DNA of 64,000 nucleotides, from contig JASKMD010000016.1 of assembly GCA_030144725.1 (NCBI GenBank), positions 1,477,753 through 1,541,752 of the forward strand, given 5' to 3'. This DNA is from Haematococcus lacustris (lineage: Eukaryota; Chlorophyta; Chlorophyceae; Chlamydomonadales; Haematococcaceae). Below, piece by piece: positions 1-12,741 of this stretch. A program made the translations under genes and the position numbers. The notes under the pieces are model-generated. The model had not been told where the DNA came from, made no database searches, and saw only the letters and a list, made by a program, of their open reading frames with translations. Each line of letters opens with the position of its first letter. The first letter of the stretch is position 1.

Positions 1-3000
1 TGGTGGGGTTTGCTGACAAGCTGCGGCTGATGACTGTTCTGATGGAGGACTTGAAGACGATGAAGGAGCTAGGCATCAAGGTGGGGGGCCAGGAGGCCGC
101 GGATTAGTGGTGTCACTGGGGCAGTGGAAGCAGAAACAGTGGCGATGACTGATGCAGCAAAGGTGGAAATTCTGGTGATGGCAGCAGTGGCAGCGGTGGC
201 AGCAGTGGCAGCAGCAGCAGCAGGGCAGGAACAACAGCAGCAGCAGCAATGGGGGTGCCAACACTGGTAGTTTCATCCTCCCCTGAAGCTGCATAACCTC
301 ACTGTCTGCCCTCACCGCCTGCCTGACCGCATGGCTTGGCTACAGGGCTGTCGGGAGTGCTGCTTCAGCACTGGTGGCCACTACTTTGCCGCCGTCAATG
401 GCACCACAGTGTCCATCTATAACACCTACACCTGTGAGAATGTGGGCAACCTGCGCGGCCACAACGGCAAGGTGCGGGGCCCAACAGCGTGGCACGGGTC
501 AGGGCGTTGCCTGAGTTTGCATAGGAGGGGCTGGGAAGGAGAGGGCGCGGTGAAGTTGCTGTTATGTTATACTAGGTCATTTCATGTCCTGTTTATTTTG
601 ATCATTTTGTAAAGTGGTAAAATGGTCATTCTGTAAATATGGGCAAATTGTAGGACCACAGCGTCAAGGTGTAGGGCTCCACAGTGTGGCTCAGGCCAGG
701 GCACAAGTGCCACAGCCTTTGGGGTGGTGGGTGGAGCAGGAGCCTAGGAGGGACGGGTCAGGGCGTGGTGTGGGCTGGACAGGATTGTGGTGGGCAGGTG
801 CGTGGCTCCACAGCGTATAGCTCAGGCCAGGTCCCAGCCTGCATAGGTCTCAGCCAGCAAGCATAAGAGGGCAGGGCTGCAAGGGGCGTGGGCTGCAATG
901 ACCTGGTGAGCCTGATGAGCCTGCCCAGTTAGACAATACATCATGATGCCATCATTGTCCTCACCCTCATCTTTTTGTGGCATGTGGCCGCCACTCCTGT
1001 ATGCCCCATTGCCCACCCGCTGCCCACCCCATTGCGAGCTGCTGTCCACCTCCTCCCCCTGCCCCCTTCAGGTTCGCTCCCTGTGCTGGTCTCCGGATGA
1101 CACACGGCTGATCAGTGCCGGCATGGATGGGGCGGTGTATGAGTGGCGCCTCAAGGTGGCTGCCTCTCCTGCCTGCCCCTCCTCACTTACACCCTTCTCA
1201 CTCCTCACACATCTCTGTGGACCCCCCTCCATATGGGCATAGGCATGCTGGCAGTAGAGGGGTCGTCCCAGCTCCTAAGCACTGACAATGATGTAGACTT
1301 ATGAGCAATGCTTATGAGCAATGCTTATGAGCAATGGGCAATAGCGGCTATGGGAGCCCACCCAGTCCCTTGCAGCCAACAACCTGGGCCTGTGCCTTCC
1401 AGCCTCCTACCTGGCCCCTGACCTGCCCCTGGCCTGGCCCCTGCCTGAGCCTGCCCTCATCTCGCTGCCTGATCCTGGGCTTACCCAAGTAGTGCTGGGC
1501 TGCTGCTGGCGCAGGACTTCAAGCGCGACAAGGAGAACGTGCTCAAGGGCTGCAACTACTCCTCTGTCCTAGCCACCCCTGACTGCAAGACACTGTACGC
1601 CACAGGTGCGGCACACTCTCTTCTCCACCCTACCTCTCGCTCTGCCCTCTGCCCTGCACCTGCCTGTATCCTTGCCACCAGCCCTGCCCTTGGCCCTGCC
1701 CCTCGCCCCCAACCCTGCTTGTGAGGCACCTGCTCCTACACTTAACCCTGCACCTGCCTTCAGCCCTACCCTCAGCCCTGCATCTGTCTCCAGCCCTGCT
1801 CTCGAGGCACCTGTCCTCCGCTTGCACAGACCACAGGCCTGCACTTTGGAGCCGCTTTGGAAAAGGCCACAGCAAGCAGTAGCCAAGGCAACATAAGTAC
1901 AGCCACGTATGGTGGCCCACAGTTTGAGTCTACCCTACCTGGGCTTCAGCTGCACACTCAGCTGCACACTCAGCTCGTCTTACCTGCTGGACCCCGCCCT
2001 AGTGTGCCATGTCCCTCGCCTTTCTGCAGCCTCCCGCTCCCGTCCTTGTAGCATCAGGTCACGGGGCTCCAGCCCTGCTGCATCCTCCCGCACCTTCAGA
2101 TGCGTTTGTGGCGAATGGTGGGCCGGGGATGCGCGACCAACCTGCTGCGCCACCTGACCTGCAGGCTCCGACCGAAAAATCAAGGAGTTTGAAGAGGCGC
2201 CTGGCGCCGGCACGCAGATCACAAGGGAAATCGACGCGGGCGTGAACCTGACGCAACTCACGCTGCTGCCCGGCGCAAAAGTCATGATGGCAGCGACTGA
2301 AGCGGGCGGGCTGCGCACCTACAAGTACCCGCTGACCGGGGAGTTTACAGAGATTAAAGTACACCAGGCAAGTGCACCAAGCAAAGGTCACGGGTTCAAA
2401 TCCCGAACATGCCTCTCCCTGCCCCTCCTTCTTCCTCCTTCCACCTTGCTCCCCAGCCCCTGCCACCCACACCCAAATGCGTCTGCTGCTTAGCTACCTG
2501 TGCCGTGTGTCTTCATACCCCCTGCACCCTCGACCCACTCAATGCCCCGACTATGCCACTGTCTGCCCCGTACCCTGACACTGTCTGCTCGCCACCCTTG
2601 ACCCTGACACTGCCACTGCCTGCCCACCACCCTTGACCCTGACACTGCCACTGCCTGCCCACCACCCTTGACCCTGACACTGCCACTGCCTGCCCACCAC
2701 CCTTGACCCTGACACTGCCACTGCCTGCCCACCACCCTTGACCCTGACACTGCCACTGCCTGCCCACCACCCTTGACCCTGACACTGCCACTGCCTGCCC
2801 ACCACCCTTGACCCTGACACTGCCACTGCCTGCCCACCACCCTTGACCCTGACACTGCCACTGCCTGCCCACCACCCTTGACCCTGACACTGCCTGCCCA
2901 CCACCCTTGATCCTGACACTGCCGCTGCCTGCCCACCACCCTGGCCCTGGTCCTGACACCGCTGGCTTTTGTCTGTGCAGGGTGCCATCACTCGCATGCG

Positions 3001-6000
3001 CATGTCCTGGGACGAGCAGCTGCTGGCCACCGCTTCAGATGACGGCTCCATCTCAGTCTATGATGTGCGTGAGCGCGACGCCAAGGCCGCAGCCAGGAGG
3101 GAGCAGGAGCGGCTTGACTGGGCAGCGGAGGTGCTGGTGACGCGAAGGTGGGAGGGAACACAGGACGAGGGTGTAGGGGTGGCAAAGGTGCTGGGAGGGA
3201 GGTTGAGGCAAAGGGGGCAGGAGAAGAGGGAGGGGGGTGGTAAAGGCGGCAGGCAGGTGAGATGGCGAGGGCGAAGGGATGCGGGAAAGGAGGCATGGAA
3301 AGGAAGGCTATGATGGTGAGGGGGTGCACATGGAAACAGATGCAGGAGAGGTACGTAGCGAGGGTGGCATTGACACGTGGGCAAGGAAAGAGTGTGTGTG
3401 CGTGTGTGTGTTTGTGTGAGAGAGAGGCAGGGGAGGCAGGGGCTTCTCACCACAGCACCCTGCTGTGCCTCCCATCCCATTCCATAGCACCCTCCCTGCT
3501 CATTCCGTCCACTGGCAGTGCCATTGCAGCGATTAGAGCCTTTTCCTCCACTCCGCTCAGTGCCCCTCCTGCTGGCTGAGTGCAGTGAGCTTGATGAGAA
3601 GAAGACCCGCACTGCGGAGCTTGAGCAGCAGGTGGCAGAGCTGACCATGCAGACGGAGTACCAGCTGCGGCTGAAGGACCTGCACTTGCAGGAGCGGGTG
3701 AAGGAGCTCACAGGTCAGCAGGCAGGCCTGGGTATGGGTGGGCCAGGGTTTGGGTGGCTTGGGTTTAGTGGGAGGGAGCAGTCAGGCTGGCTGTCAGGGA
3801 GGCTGGCTGTAGGGCAGCTGCAGTGGCAGTAAGTGAGGGCAGGGTGCAGTCTAGGGAGGCTGGCTGTAGGGCAGGCTGCAGTCAGGCCGGGGAGGCTGGC
3901 TGTAGGGCAGAAGGGGAGGGAGTGGCAGGAGAGCTTGGGAGAGCTTGGGTGAGGCAGGGCACAGGTGGGGCACGGCCTGTGGGTATGGGTGTGGTACAGA
4001 TGTGGGGTAGGTTGCTAGCTTTCCTTCATCAGCCTTGATGGGTAAGGGTGGGTTTGGGTTCAGGTAGGGTGGGGTGAAGTGGGGTTAGGGTGACAACGTA
4101 AAACATAGTCTGCTACCTTCATGCCAACTGGGGCCTCCCTGCCCTCCACGGAGGTTTCTACCCACACCATCCCACGACTCCTCCTCCCTCCCCCTCCTCC
4201 TACCCTCTCCCTCTCCCACACCATTTCATGACCCCCCTCCCTCCCCTTACCCTTAACCTCCCTACACCTACCCCTCCCTTCAACCTCCCTACACCTACAC
4301 TAATCCTTGACCCCCCTCTTCTCCATCAACTGTGCTGTGACCTCAGAGAAGTTCAGTGCTGAGCTTGAGGCCGACCGCCAGAAGTTCGAGCTGCTGCTGA
4401 CTGAGAAGAACGAGCAGGAGATGGAGTACGAGGAGAAGCTGAAGGCCGCCGAGGAGCGGAGCCAGGCGCAGCTGGCCGCCCTGGACACCTCCTACCAGGC
4501 CAAGATCATGGCAGAGGTGGAGCGCTTCCAGGTGGGCCTCCTGGAGCAGGCTGCTGCTGGCCTGAGGCACTGAAGCCAACAGCCAGCAGGGTGAGGGTGA
4601 GGTTACAGGCTGCTGGCCTGAGGCACCAGAGCCAACAGCTGCTAGGTTCAGGGTTGGGGTTGAAGCCGACAGGGTTAGGTTTATGGCTTGAGCAGCAGGG
4701 TTAGAGCCAGCAGCTGCACAGCCACACTCCTCCCCTGTCTTGTCCCAGTGTGGGTGAGCATAGCCTGATAGCACCCCCCCCAACCTGGACCCACCTCCAC
4801 ATCTTCATCCCACAAAGCACATGGGACCCTGACTCTCAGAAACCCTGTCTGTGTGACCAGCTTCTGCCCTGCCCTAAGCCCGCGCCCCCCTGACCTGCCT
4901 CCTCCAGAGCCTGGCTGCTGAGAAGGAGGCGCTAGCTGAGCGGTGGGATGAGCAGAATGCCCTGCTGGTGGAGAGCCACGAGCGCGTGATCGGGGAGCTG
5001 ACTGAGGACTATGAGGCCAAGCTGGCAGAGGAGGCACTGAGGATTGAACAGCTGCAGGTGCGGGGTGGGCGGAGAAGGAGCTGGGGTGGGTGGGGTGTGG
5101 GCGGGAAGGGGGTGGGGTGTGTGTGGTGTGGTGGGGGATGGGCGGGAAGGGCGTGGGGTGGGGTGGGGTGGGGTGGGGTGGGGGTGGGCTGGAAGGGGTG
5201 GGGTGTGTGCGGTGGGGGTGGGGGGTGGGCAAAGAAGGAGGTGGAGAGAAGGGGATTGGCAGGGAAGGGGGCCATGCAATGCCGCAACCCTGCTGCTACC
5301 CTTGGCTGGTAGGCCCACAGCAGCTGCAGGGCGCTCTGAATGTAGGGTGGCATGCAAAGCACCAGATATGCACCCAAGCACCAGATGCCGATCTCAACCT
5401 GCCGACCCAGGGCAGCATATGGGGCAGGCAAGGCAGACCCACCGTCCTGTTCTGTTCTGTCAACCCCTATGTTCATCGCTGTGTTCCCTGTGCATCTCAT
5501 TCTACTCAGGCAGAGAAGGCTGAACTAGAGCGGGAGTTTGAGGAAATTAAACGGCAGCTGGAGGAGGACGCCGACAGGGAGATCGAGGAGATGAAGGAAA
5601 AGTACGAAAGCAAGCTGCAGGGCGAGCGGGAAGCCAGCCTGCGCCTCAAGGTAAGCCGGCACCCCTGATTTCTTGCTTGCCTAGACCTGCCGCCTGGACT
5701 ATGCCGGTGTTGTATGCCCTCAGACCCTCTCCTGCAGCCAGGTCTTGCTCCCATCCCCTCCTCCTTGTGGCTGCCGGTATCACTGAGCCTGCCCTCCTTC
5801 GATGCACCCCTTGCCTAGCCCCTTGCAACACTGCAGTTGCCTGGGCCCTTGGCACTGTCTGACCCCTCACATGGCCTGCACCTACTACCACTCCTGCACC
5901 CAAACCCACAGCTTCCCCTCCTGCTACCCCAACCCTACCCACCCCACCCCACCCCTTGGTGCTGCCCTGGGTCTTCAGGGTGAGAATGGCATCATGCGCA

Positions 6001-9000
6001 AGAAATTCAACGCCCTGCAAAAGGACATCGAGGCTCAGAAGGAGGAGATTAAGAACCTGTTCGAGCAGGCAAGCGCAGCATAAGCAACTGTCTAGCCCAC
6101 GACAGGCAAGCATCCAGCAAACCGGGCGAGCTGCCATGGGGGGATAGCTTGAGTGTGTTCGGCACTGGGGAGCCCAGGCTGAGTCCCGCTCGCCTGTACG
6201 CTTGCCTGAACACCGCAGAAACGCGAGCTGTACGCGACCATCGCTAGCCTGGAGAAAGACATCGCCAGCTTGAAGCGCGAGATCCGAGAGCGCGATGAAA
6301 CCATCGGCGACAAGGAGCGGCGCATCTACGACCTGAAGAAGAAGAATCAGGTGCGTGTGACCTAGCGGCGAGGCATGCAGCGGACGGGTGCGCAAACAGA
6401 GACGGAGCAGAGACAGGACAAGGTAGGGACAGGACACAGAGGAAAGGCAGCGACAGAGTAAGGCGAGCAGTAGGAGCGCCAGCGGAGGCAGCAGTTGAGG
6501 GCAACGGGTGTGATGGACCTTCAGCAAGGTACAACAACTGGCCGTATGCAACTTGTACCTGGTGTCAGTTGTGTCTTCCTGCCTTTTTGCCCACCTTGGG
6601 CAAGGGGCACCTCCTCGCACAAGGTTTCAGTCCCCTATGCACAAGGTGGAGGCTCCAGCATGAGGGAGCTCAAGCTTTGCAGCAGGGGCAGCCGCCGAGG
6701 CGAGAGCCATTGTGCTGGTGGCTGCAGGAGCTAGAAAAGTTCAAGTTCGTGCTGGACTACAAGATCAAGGAGCTGAAGAAGCAGATTGAGCCCAGGGAGG
6801 AGGAGATCGCGGAGATGAAGGGACAGATTAAGGAGATGGACGGGGAGCTGGAGAGGTGAGCGCCTCACAGCCCTACCCCTCACAGCCCTACCCCTCACTG
6901 CCCTACCCCTTACTGCCCTACCCCTCACTGCCCTACCCCCTCACTGCCCTACCCCTCACTGCCCTACCCCTCACTGCCCTACCCCCTCACTGCCCTACCC
7001 CTCACTGCCCTACCCCTCACTGCCCTACCCCTCACTGCCCTACCCCTCACTGCCCTACCCCTCACAGCCCTACCCCTCACTGCCCTACCCCTCACTGCCC
7101 TACCCCTCACTGCCCTACCCCTCACTGCCCTACCCCTCACTGCCCTACCCCTCACTGCCCTACCCCTTACTGCCCTACCCCTCACTGCCCTACCCCTCAC
7201 TGCCCTACCCCCTCACTGCCCTACCCCTCACTGCCCTACCCCTCACAGCCCTACCCCTCACTGCCCTACCCCTCACTGCCCTACCCCTCACTGCCCTACC
7301 CCTCACTGCCCTACCCCTCACTGCCCTACCCCTCACTGCCCTACCCCTCACTGCCCTACCCCTCACTGCCCTACCCCTCACTGCCCTACCCCTCACAGCC
7401 CTACCCCTCACTGCCCTACCCCTCACAGCCCTACCCCTCACTGCCCTACCCCCTCACTGCCCTACCCCTCACTGCCCTACCCCTTACTGCCCTACCCCTC
7501 ACTGCCCTACCCCTTACTGCCCTACCCCTCACTGCCCTACCCCTCACAGCCCTACCCCTCACTGCCCTACCCCTCACTGCCCTACCCCTCACTGCCCTAC
7601 CCCTCACTGCCCTACCCCTCACAGCCCTACCCCTCACTGCCCTACCCCTCACTGCCCTACCCCTCACTGCCCTACCCCTCACAGCCCTACCCCTCACTGC
7701 CCTACCCCTCACTGCCCTACCCCTCACTGCCCTACCCCTCACTGCCCTACCCCTCACAGCCCTACCCCTCACTGCCCTACCCCTCACTGCCCTACCCCTC
7801 ACTGCCCTACCCCTCACAGCCCTACCCCTCACTGCCCTACCCCTCACTGCCCTACCCCTCACTGCCCTACCCCTCACTGCCCTACCCCTCACTGCCCTAC
7901 CCCTCACTGCCCTACCCCTCACAGCCCTACCCCTCACTGCCCTACCCCTCACAGCCCTACCCCTCACTGCCCTACCCCCTCACTGCCCTACCCCTCACTG
8001 CCCTACCCCTCACTGCCCTACCCCTCACTGCCCTACCCCTCACTGCCCTACCCCTCACTGCCCTACCCCTCACTGCCCTACCCCTCACTGCCCTACCCCT
8101 CACAGCCCTACCCCTCACTGCCCTACCCCTCACTGCCCTACCCCTCACTGCCCTACCCCTCACAGCCCTACCCCTCACTGCCCTACCCCTCACTGCCCTA
8201 CCCCTCACTGCCCTACCCCTCACTGCCCTACCCCTCACTGCCCTACCCCTCACTGCCCTACCCCTCACTGCCCTACCCCCTCACTGCCCTACCCCTCACA
8301 GCCCTACCCCTCACTGCCCTACCCCTCACTGCCCTACCCCTCACTGCCCTACCCCTCACAGCCCTACCCCTCACTGCCCTACCCCTCACTGCCCTACCCC
8401 TCACTGCCCTACCCCTCACAGCCCTACCCCTCACTGCCCTACCCCTCACTGCCCTACCCCTCACTGCCCTACCCCTCACAGCCCTACCCCTCACTGCCCT
8501 ACCCCTCACTGCCCTACCCCTCACTGCCCTACCCCTCACTGCCCTACCCCTCACAGCCCTACCCCTCACTGCCCTACCCCTCACTGCCCTACCCCTCACA
8601 GCCCTACCCCTCACTGCCCTACCCCTCACTGCCCTACCCCTCACTGCCCTACCCCTCACAGCCCTACCCCTTACTGCCCTACCCCTCACTGCCCTACCCC
8701 TTACTGCCCTACCCCTTACTGCCCTACCCCTCACTGCCCTGCAGCCTAGTGCTGCCTGGCTGGAACCTGCCTGGCTGGATATAGAGACGGGGGAAGGCAG
8801 GGGGGAACAGGGAAAGGCAGGGAAAGGTCGATCTGATGTGTTGATGGCGGAGAGGCAAGGATTGACAAAATGAGTGGAGCGAGGCCTGACTACAACCCGT
8901 CATTAGTTACCTTTCAGTTGTTCCCCGCAGCTGCCTGCTCCTGGAGTTTGCCAGTGTGCCGCCCTGACCTGGCTGCCCTCCCCTGCCCCTGTCAATGTGG

Positions 9001-11946
9001 AGCAGCTAGCACCCCATCCCTTCACCCACTGCACCTCCCCTCCCTGGCCTCCTTGGCTTTGGCGTGCAGGTACCACAAGACAAACAGCGGGCTGGACTTG
9101 CTGATCAGCAACCTGCGGTTGAAGCAGAATGGGCTGAGTGCCGAAGTTCTGACACAGCGGCGAGGCAAGGCAGATGCGCAGGGCGGCCTGCGCCGCATAC
9201 AGCATGACCTGCAGGTGACTGGGCCCTGGTGACATGACCTGGCCTGACCTGGCCTGGCCTAATCTGGCCTAATCTGGCCTGGCCCGGCCCAACCTGCCTA
9301 CTCTAATCTGTCGCTGCCGCTGCCCCGCCTGCCATGGTTAGTGTCAGTGGTGCTGCCGGAGGCTCTCCCGCTGCTGCTGCCGCTGGTCCCACTGCCGCCC
9401 TGCCGCTGCTGTTGCCCTGCAGACGCTGGTGGCAGTCATCCAGGAGCCCAAGGCCTTAAAGGAGCGGGTGAAGGGGCTGTACCAGAAGTACTGCGCAGAC
9501 CTCACTGAGGGTGGGTGGGTGGGTGGACTGCTACCCAGGCCTCAGCTAGTGCACAGCAATTTCTTTTTGTTTTGCTCTGATGCACATTTCATAGCTCGAC
9601 GTTACTTTGACACGTCGCTCAATCAAGAAATCTAGCAAAGTTTCCGCAAAATCGCAGGCCAAAGATCGTGCAGTTTGCAAAGAAACGCGACAGTGCAGTT
9701 CGCAAAGCGACAATTGCATAGCGCGAAACGATCTCTAAAACATGGCATTCCATAGCGAAAGTCAGCTCAGCCCAGCCAGCCCTGGTCAGGCACCTTCAGC
9801 CTAGCAGGAGGTCAAGCTACGCTTCTGCCCGGGCCTGCTGGCCTAACCTGCCCTGGCTTTGCTTGCCCTGGCCTAACCTGCCTTGGCTTTGCTTGCCCTG
9901 GCCTAACCTGCCTTGGCTTTGCCTGCCCTGGCTTTGCCTGCCCTGGCTTTGCCTGCCCTGGCCCGGGCCCGCTGCCCCGGCTGCTTCCAAGGCCCCACGC
10001 CCAGCTCACGTTTTGCCCAGGTAGCCCCTGCCCTTGTCCACAATTCTGGCCTTGAGCCACCCACCAAGGTCCCTGCACCGCAACCCCCTGTGGTGCCTGG
10101 CCTGGGCTGCTGCAGATGGCATGGAGGAGAGCGGCGACCTGGAGCGGGAGGCTGCCCGACAGCGTGAATACCTTGAGAAGACAGTAGACAGCCTGAAGCG
10201 CAAGCTGGCCAAGGACAGTGAGCTGCACCGCACCGACAACCTGCGCATCATGCAGGTCAGCTGCCCGCCAGTTTGGCCCTACGCTGTGCTGCTTGCTAGT
10301 GGGTCGGCCTGGGTCAGCAGGAGGAGTCTGACGTGATGGGTGACCTGGGTCAGCAGGAGGAGACCTGGGTCAGCAGGAGGAGACCTGGGTGAGCAGGAGG
10401 CTGGGTTGACCTGGGTCAGCAGGAGGAGTCTGACGTGCAGGGCTGGCTATTGACAGTTGGCAGTTGGCCAGGCAGTAGGTGTCCAGGGGGGCCAGGTAGT
10501 TACTGCGGTGTGGGAGCAGGCATGGCGGGCAGGGGCGGACATCTCACCCTAACCACCTATAGCCACTAGAGAAGTTAGGGACCAGAGCTCAGGAGTTCTG
10601 TTTTATACTCTGGAGCAACACTCTTCACAGCATAGCGGCTTAGTGGCTCTCACCCACTGGCTGCTGCCTGCCTCCAGCCAGCAACTTCATCAATGCACAC
10701 TCCTTCAGCTTGACACCTGGTTACCCTGCTGCCTGTCTCACTCTGACTGCCTTGCCTACCTTGCCTCCTCCAGGAGAACACAGCCCTGATCAAGGAGATC
10801 AATGAGCTGCGGCGTGAGATCCGTTCGCTGCGAGGCAGAGCTGGCGGCACTGGCCCCACCATGCCTGGCCTGGCTGGAGCCAGCATGGGCCCAGGGGCCA
10901 GTGGTGCAGCAGGCGGCAGGCTAGGGGGCCCGGTGGCTGGACCTCACGCTCATGACATGACAGAAGGACTCCGTAAGGAGCTGGATATGCAGAGGTGAGC
11001 AGGGCAGTTGGGCACATGGAGCTTGTGTGGGTACGAGCAGGTAGAGATAGGTAGGGGATAGGGATGGGTAGGGGTTAGGGCAGGTAGGGGATAGGAGATA
11101 AGGCAGGCAGGGGATAGGGATAGAGACCAAAGGCATCGATTGTAGGCGGGTAGGGGATTGGTATCAAAGGAGAGAGGGGGAAGGGATAGTGGATGGGGGT
11201 GGGTTGTGAGTAATGACAGGAGCATGAAGCAAGGCAGGGATGGGGAAATGCGAGGGAAGGTTCTGGCGCTATCCATCACGGCACGATGTGTTGCTCGCAG
11301 GGAACTGATCAGCCGGATGCGCGACGACGCCAATGCCAAGCAAGCACGCATCCGGCAGCTCGAGGCGATGGCGGCGCCGCGCCCCATGAGTCGCGACCGT
11401 CTGCCGCCGATGCCCGCTCAACCGCCGCCCGTCAACGCTGTGGCTTCTGGCGCCCTCCCCAGAGCTCCCTCGGCAGGGTCGCGACCCAACAGCGGCCAGG
11501 GCTACATCCCTCCCATCGCCCCCTTGCCAGCGCCGTTGCTGCAAAGCTCGTCTAATCAACGCACGGGGAGCGCGGGGTCAGGAGGCCAGCCTGAAAAGCC
11601 AGGAAAGCCATTTGACGGACACGATGACCGCGAAGATGCTGTGGCGTCAGACGAGGTGCAAGCTGCGGAAGCGGAGGCGGCCCGACATGCTGGGTACGAT
11701 GAAGCAGAGGCGGAGGCTGCTGCAGAGCTTGCCGCGGCAGAGGCGGAGGTGGCCGCACAGTACGCAGCGGAGTATGCCAGCGATGAGGACCCGCACCCAT
11801 CGGCATACGAGTCGGACTTGCAGGGAGAGCAGCCGAACTACGAAGCTGGCGCGGACACCCACCAAGAGCCCGAGTCCGCTGAGCAGATGACGGAGCAGGC
11901 GACCGACGAAGCCCTCCCGGGTGATGGGGAAGCGGGCATGGAATAA
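1..11946 (+). CDS. CFAP57: CFAP57/FAP57 (WDR65 family) ciliary WD40-coiled-coil protein, C-terminal 980 codons, 5' end outside window
   Basis: Exons 1-80, 346-471, 1072-1155, 1515-1605, 2165-2367, 2981-3147, 3586-3713, 4347-4531, 4908-5057, 5510-5650, 5979-6068, 6219-6350, 6728-6855, 9070-9214, 9423-9510, 10116-10255, 10774-10994 and 11301-11946 join in frame to a TAA stop. The first six exons give the last WD40 blades (for example [19 protein letters not shown] and [20 protein letters not shown]), matching the CFAP57 propeller; exons 7-17 are almost continuous charged coiled coil. The last exon is a Pro-rich then Glu/Ala-rich acidic tail. In the family this axonemal protein helps anchor a subset of inner dynein arms (established for Chlamydomonas FAP57). 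Two introns, starting at 2368 and 6069, use GC donors (GCAAG). Several introns are swollen by tandem repeats. The N-terminal propeller lies upstream of base 1. Family assignment is confident; exact exon edges are inferred. Confidence 0.9.
2598..2958. repeat. 35-bp minisatellite, about 10 copies, CFAP57 intron
   Basis: Direct repeats with a 35-bp period (starts at 2598, 2633 and so on), C-rich on the gene's sense strand, fill the intron up to the acceptor before 2981. Long open frames here on both strands are products of the repeat. Confidence 0.9.
5090..5235. repeat. G/T-rich simple sequence in CFAP57 intron
   Basis: GGGGTGGGGT-like simple sequence directly follows the donor at 5058. It is one of the few G-rich sense-strand intron tracts in the window. 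Confidence 0.7.
6868..8738. repeat. 15-bp minisatellite of about 1.87 kb, CFAP57 intron
   Basis: About 124 tandem copies of CCCTCACTGCCCTAC, with scattered CACAG and CTTAC variants and a few one-base-longer units. The array begins 12 bases after the splice donor at 6856. The 642-codon open frame across it is a repeat artefact: 15 is divisible by three, so any stop-free frame stays open. Confidence 0.95.
9558..9765. mobile_element. Degenerate short AT-rich MITE, CFAP57 intron
   Basis: An AT-rich patch inside a GC-rich intron resembles the element at 13635-13900 (shared T-run then GTTTTGC, 'catagctcgac', 'tagcgcgaaac' and an end with GCGAAAG). Its terminal repeats and target duplication are eroded, so the edges are approximate. 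Confidence 0.5.
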
Positions 11947-12200
11947 ACCATGGACCAGATACATGCCGTCCTGACTTCCAAATGCCCACCATCCCTCACG
12001 CAACAACAGCCAGCATGTTTCGCTTGTCACCATATACGAGCTCGACCACGCGCATGGCACACATTCTCTGGATTTATATGCATCTTTGCAGCAACCTGAA
12101 TACGACATGAAACCCAGCCCGAAAAGCAGTCCAGGCTCCGGCAACGAGTCAATTCGTTGTTGGCAGTTGGCAGTATCCAGCCCTGGCTAGAAACTGTCTT

Positions 12201-12205
12201 TGTAA
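12201..12205 (+). terminator. TGTAA poly(A) signal of the CFAP57 gene
   Basis: TGTAA, the usual volvocine-type polyadenylation signal, stands 255 bases after the CFAP57 stop, giving a 3' UTR of about 270 bases. It is the first such signal I see after the stop. Confidence 0.6.
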
Positions 12206-12274
12206 CAAACGGATACATCCGTGACGTACTCATTTCACCCATGCATAACCACTTATTTCAATACATGTGCTTCA

Positions 12275-12279
12275 TTACA
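12275..12279 (-). terminator. TGTAA poly(A) signal of the TLC-type transporter gene
   Basis: TTACA on the plus strand reads TGTAA on the minus strand, about 460 bases after the transporter stop codon. It faces the CFAP57 signal; the two predicted cleavage sites are only about 40-50 bases apart. Confidence 0.5.
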
Positions 12280-12741
12280 GTCTTGGCAGGTGGCTCTGGG
12301 AATAGTGTCTACCCAGGCACGAGCGGTCCAGTCATCAGGACTTGAGATGTAATGCGCATCCGCATCTAGCATCGCTCTCACTCCTTTGAACTCTGCGTGC
12401 TGAGGTCGAGCTCTTTGTCCCCACACCGCCATGGGACACATCCATGGGCCTGACCCCACGACCAGAGGACGACGACCACGGTCTCGCATGCTCGATCTCA
12501 CATGCTCGTGGTGGCCACGCCCCACTCCCATGGCCCCGCGCCCATGCTCAATGTGGCCACGCTCCGCACACAGGCACGCTGATTCGGACACGGGCACGGC
12601 TGTCAGCACGTAGACACGAAAAGTTGAGCGACACTGCAGACAGCAAACTACAAGCCATGCATTTGTCGAGGTTGCGCCCACCAGCTCCCAGCGATGTGCC
12701 CGACACCCGACTCCCAGCCTTAGTCCAAATGAGTGCAGCGT

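Noticed and set aside
2385..2420. tRNA-like B box (GGGTTCAAATCCCG)
   Set aside because: A T-arm-like hairpin is present but no matching acceptor stem, D-arm or anticodon arm is found upstream; it lies in a CFAP57 intron.
6856..8784. 642-codon open frame of Pro/Ser/Tyr repeats
   Set aside because: It lies entirely in a CFAP57 intron made of a 15-bp minisatellite; a period divisible by three keeps frames open without coding function.
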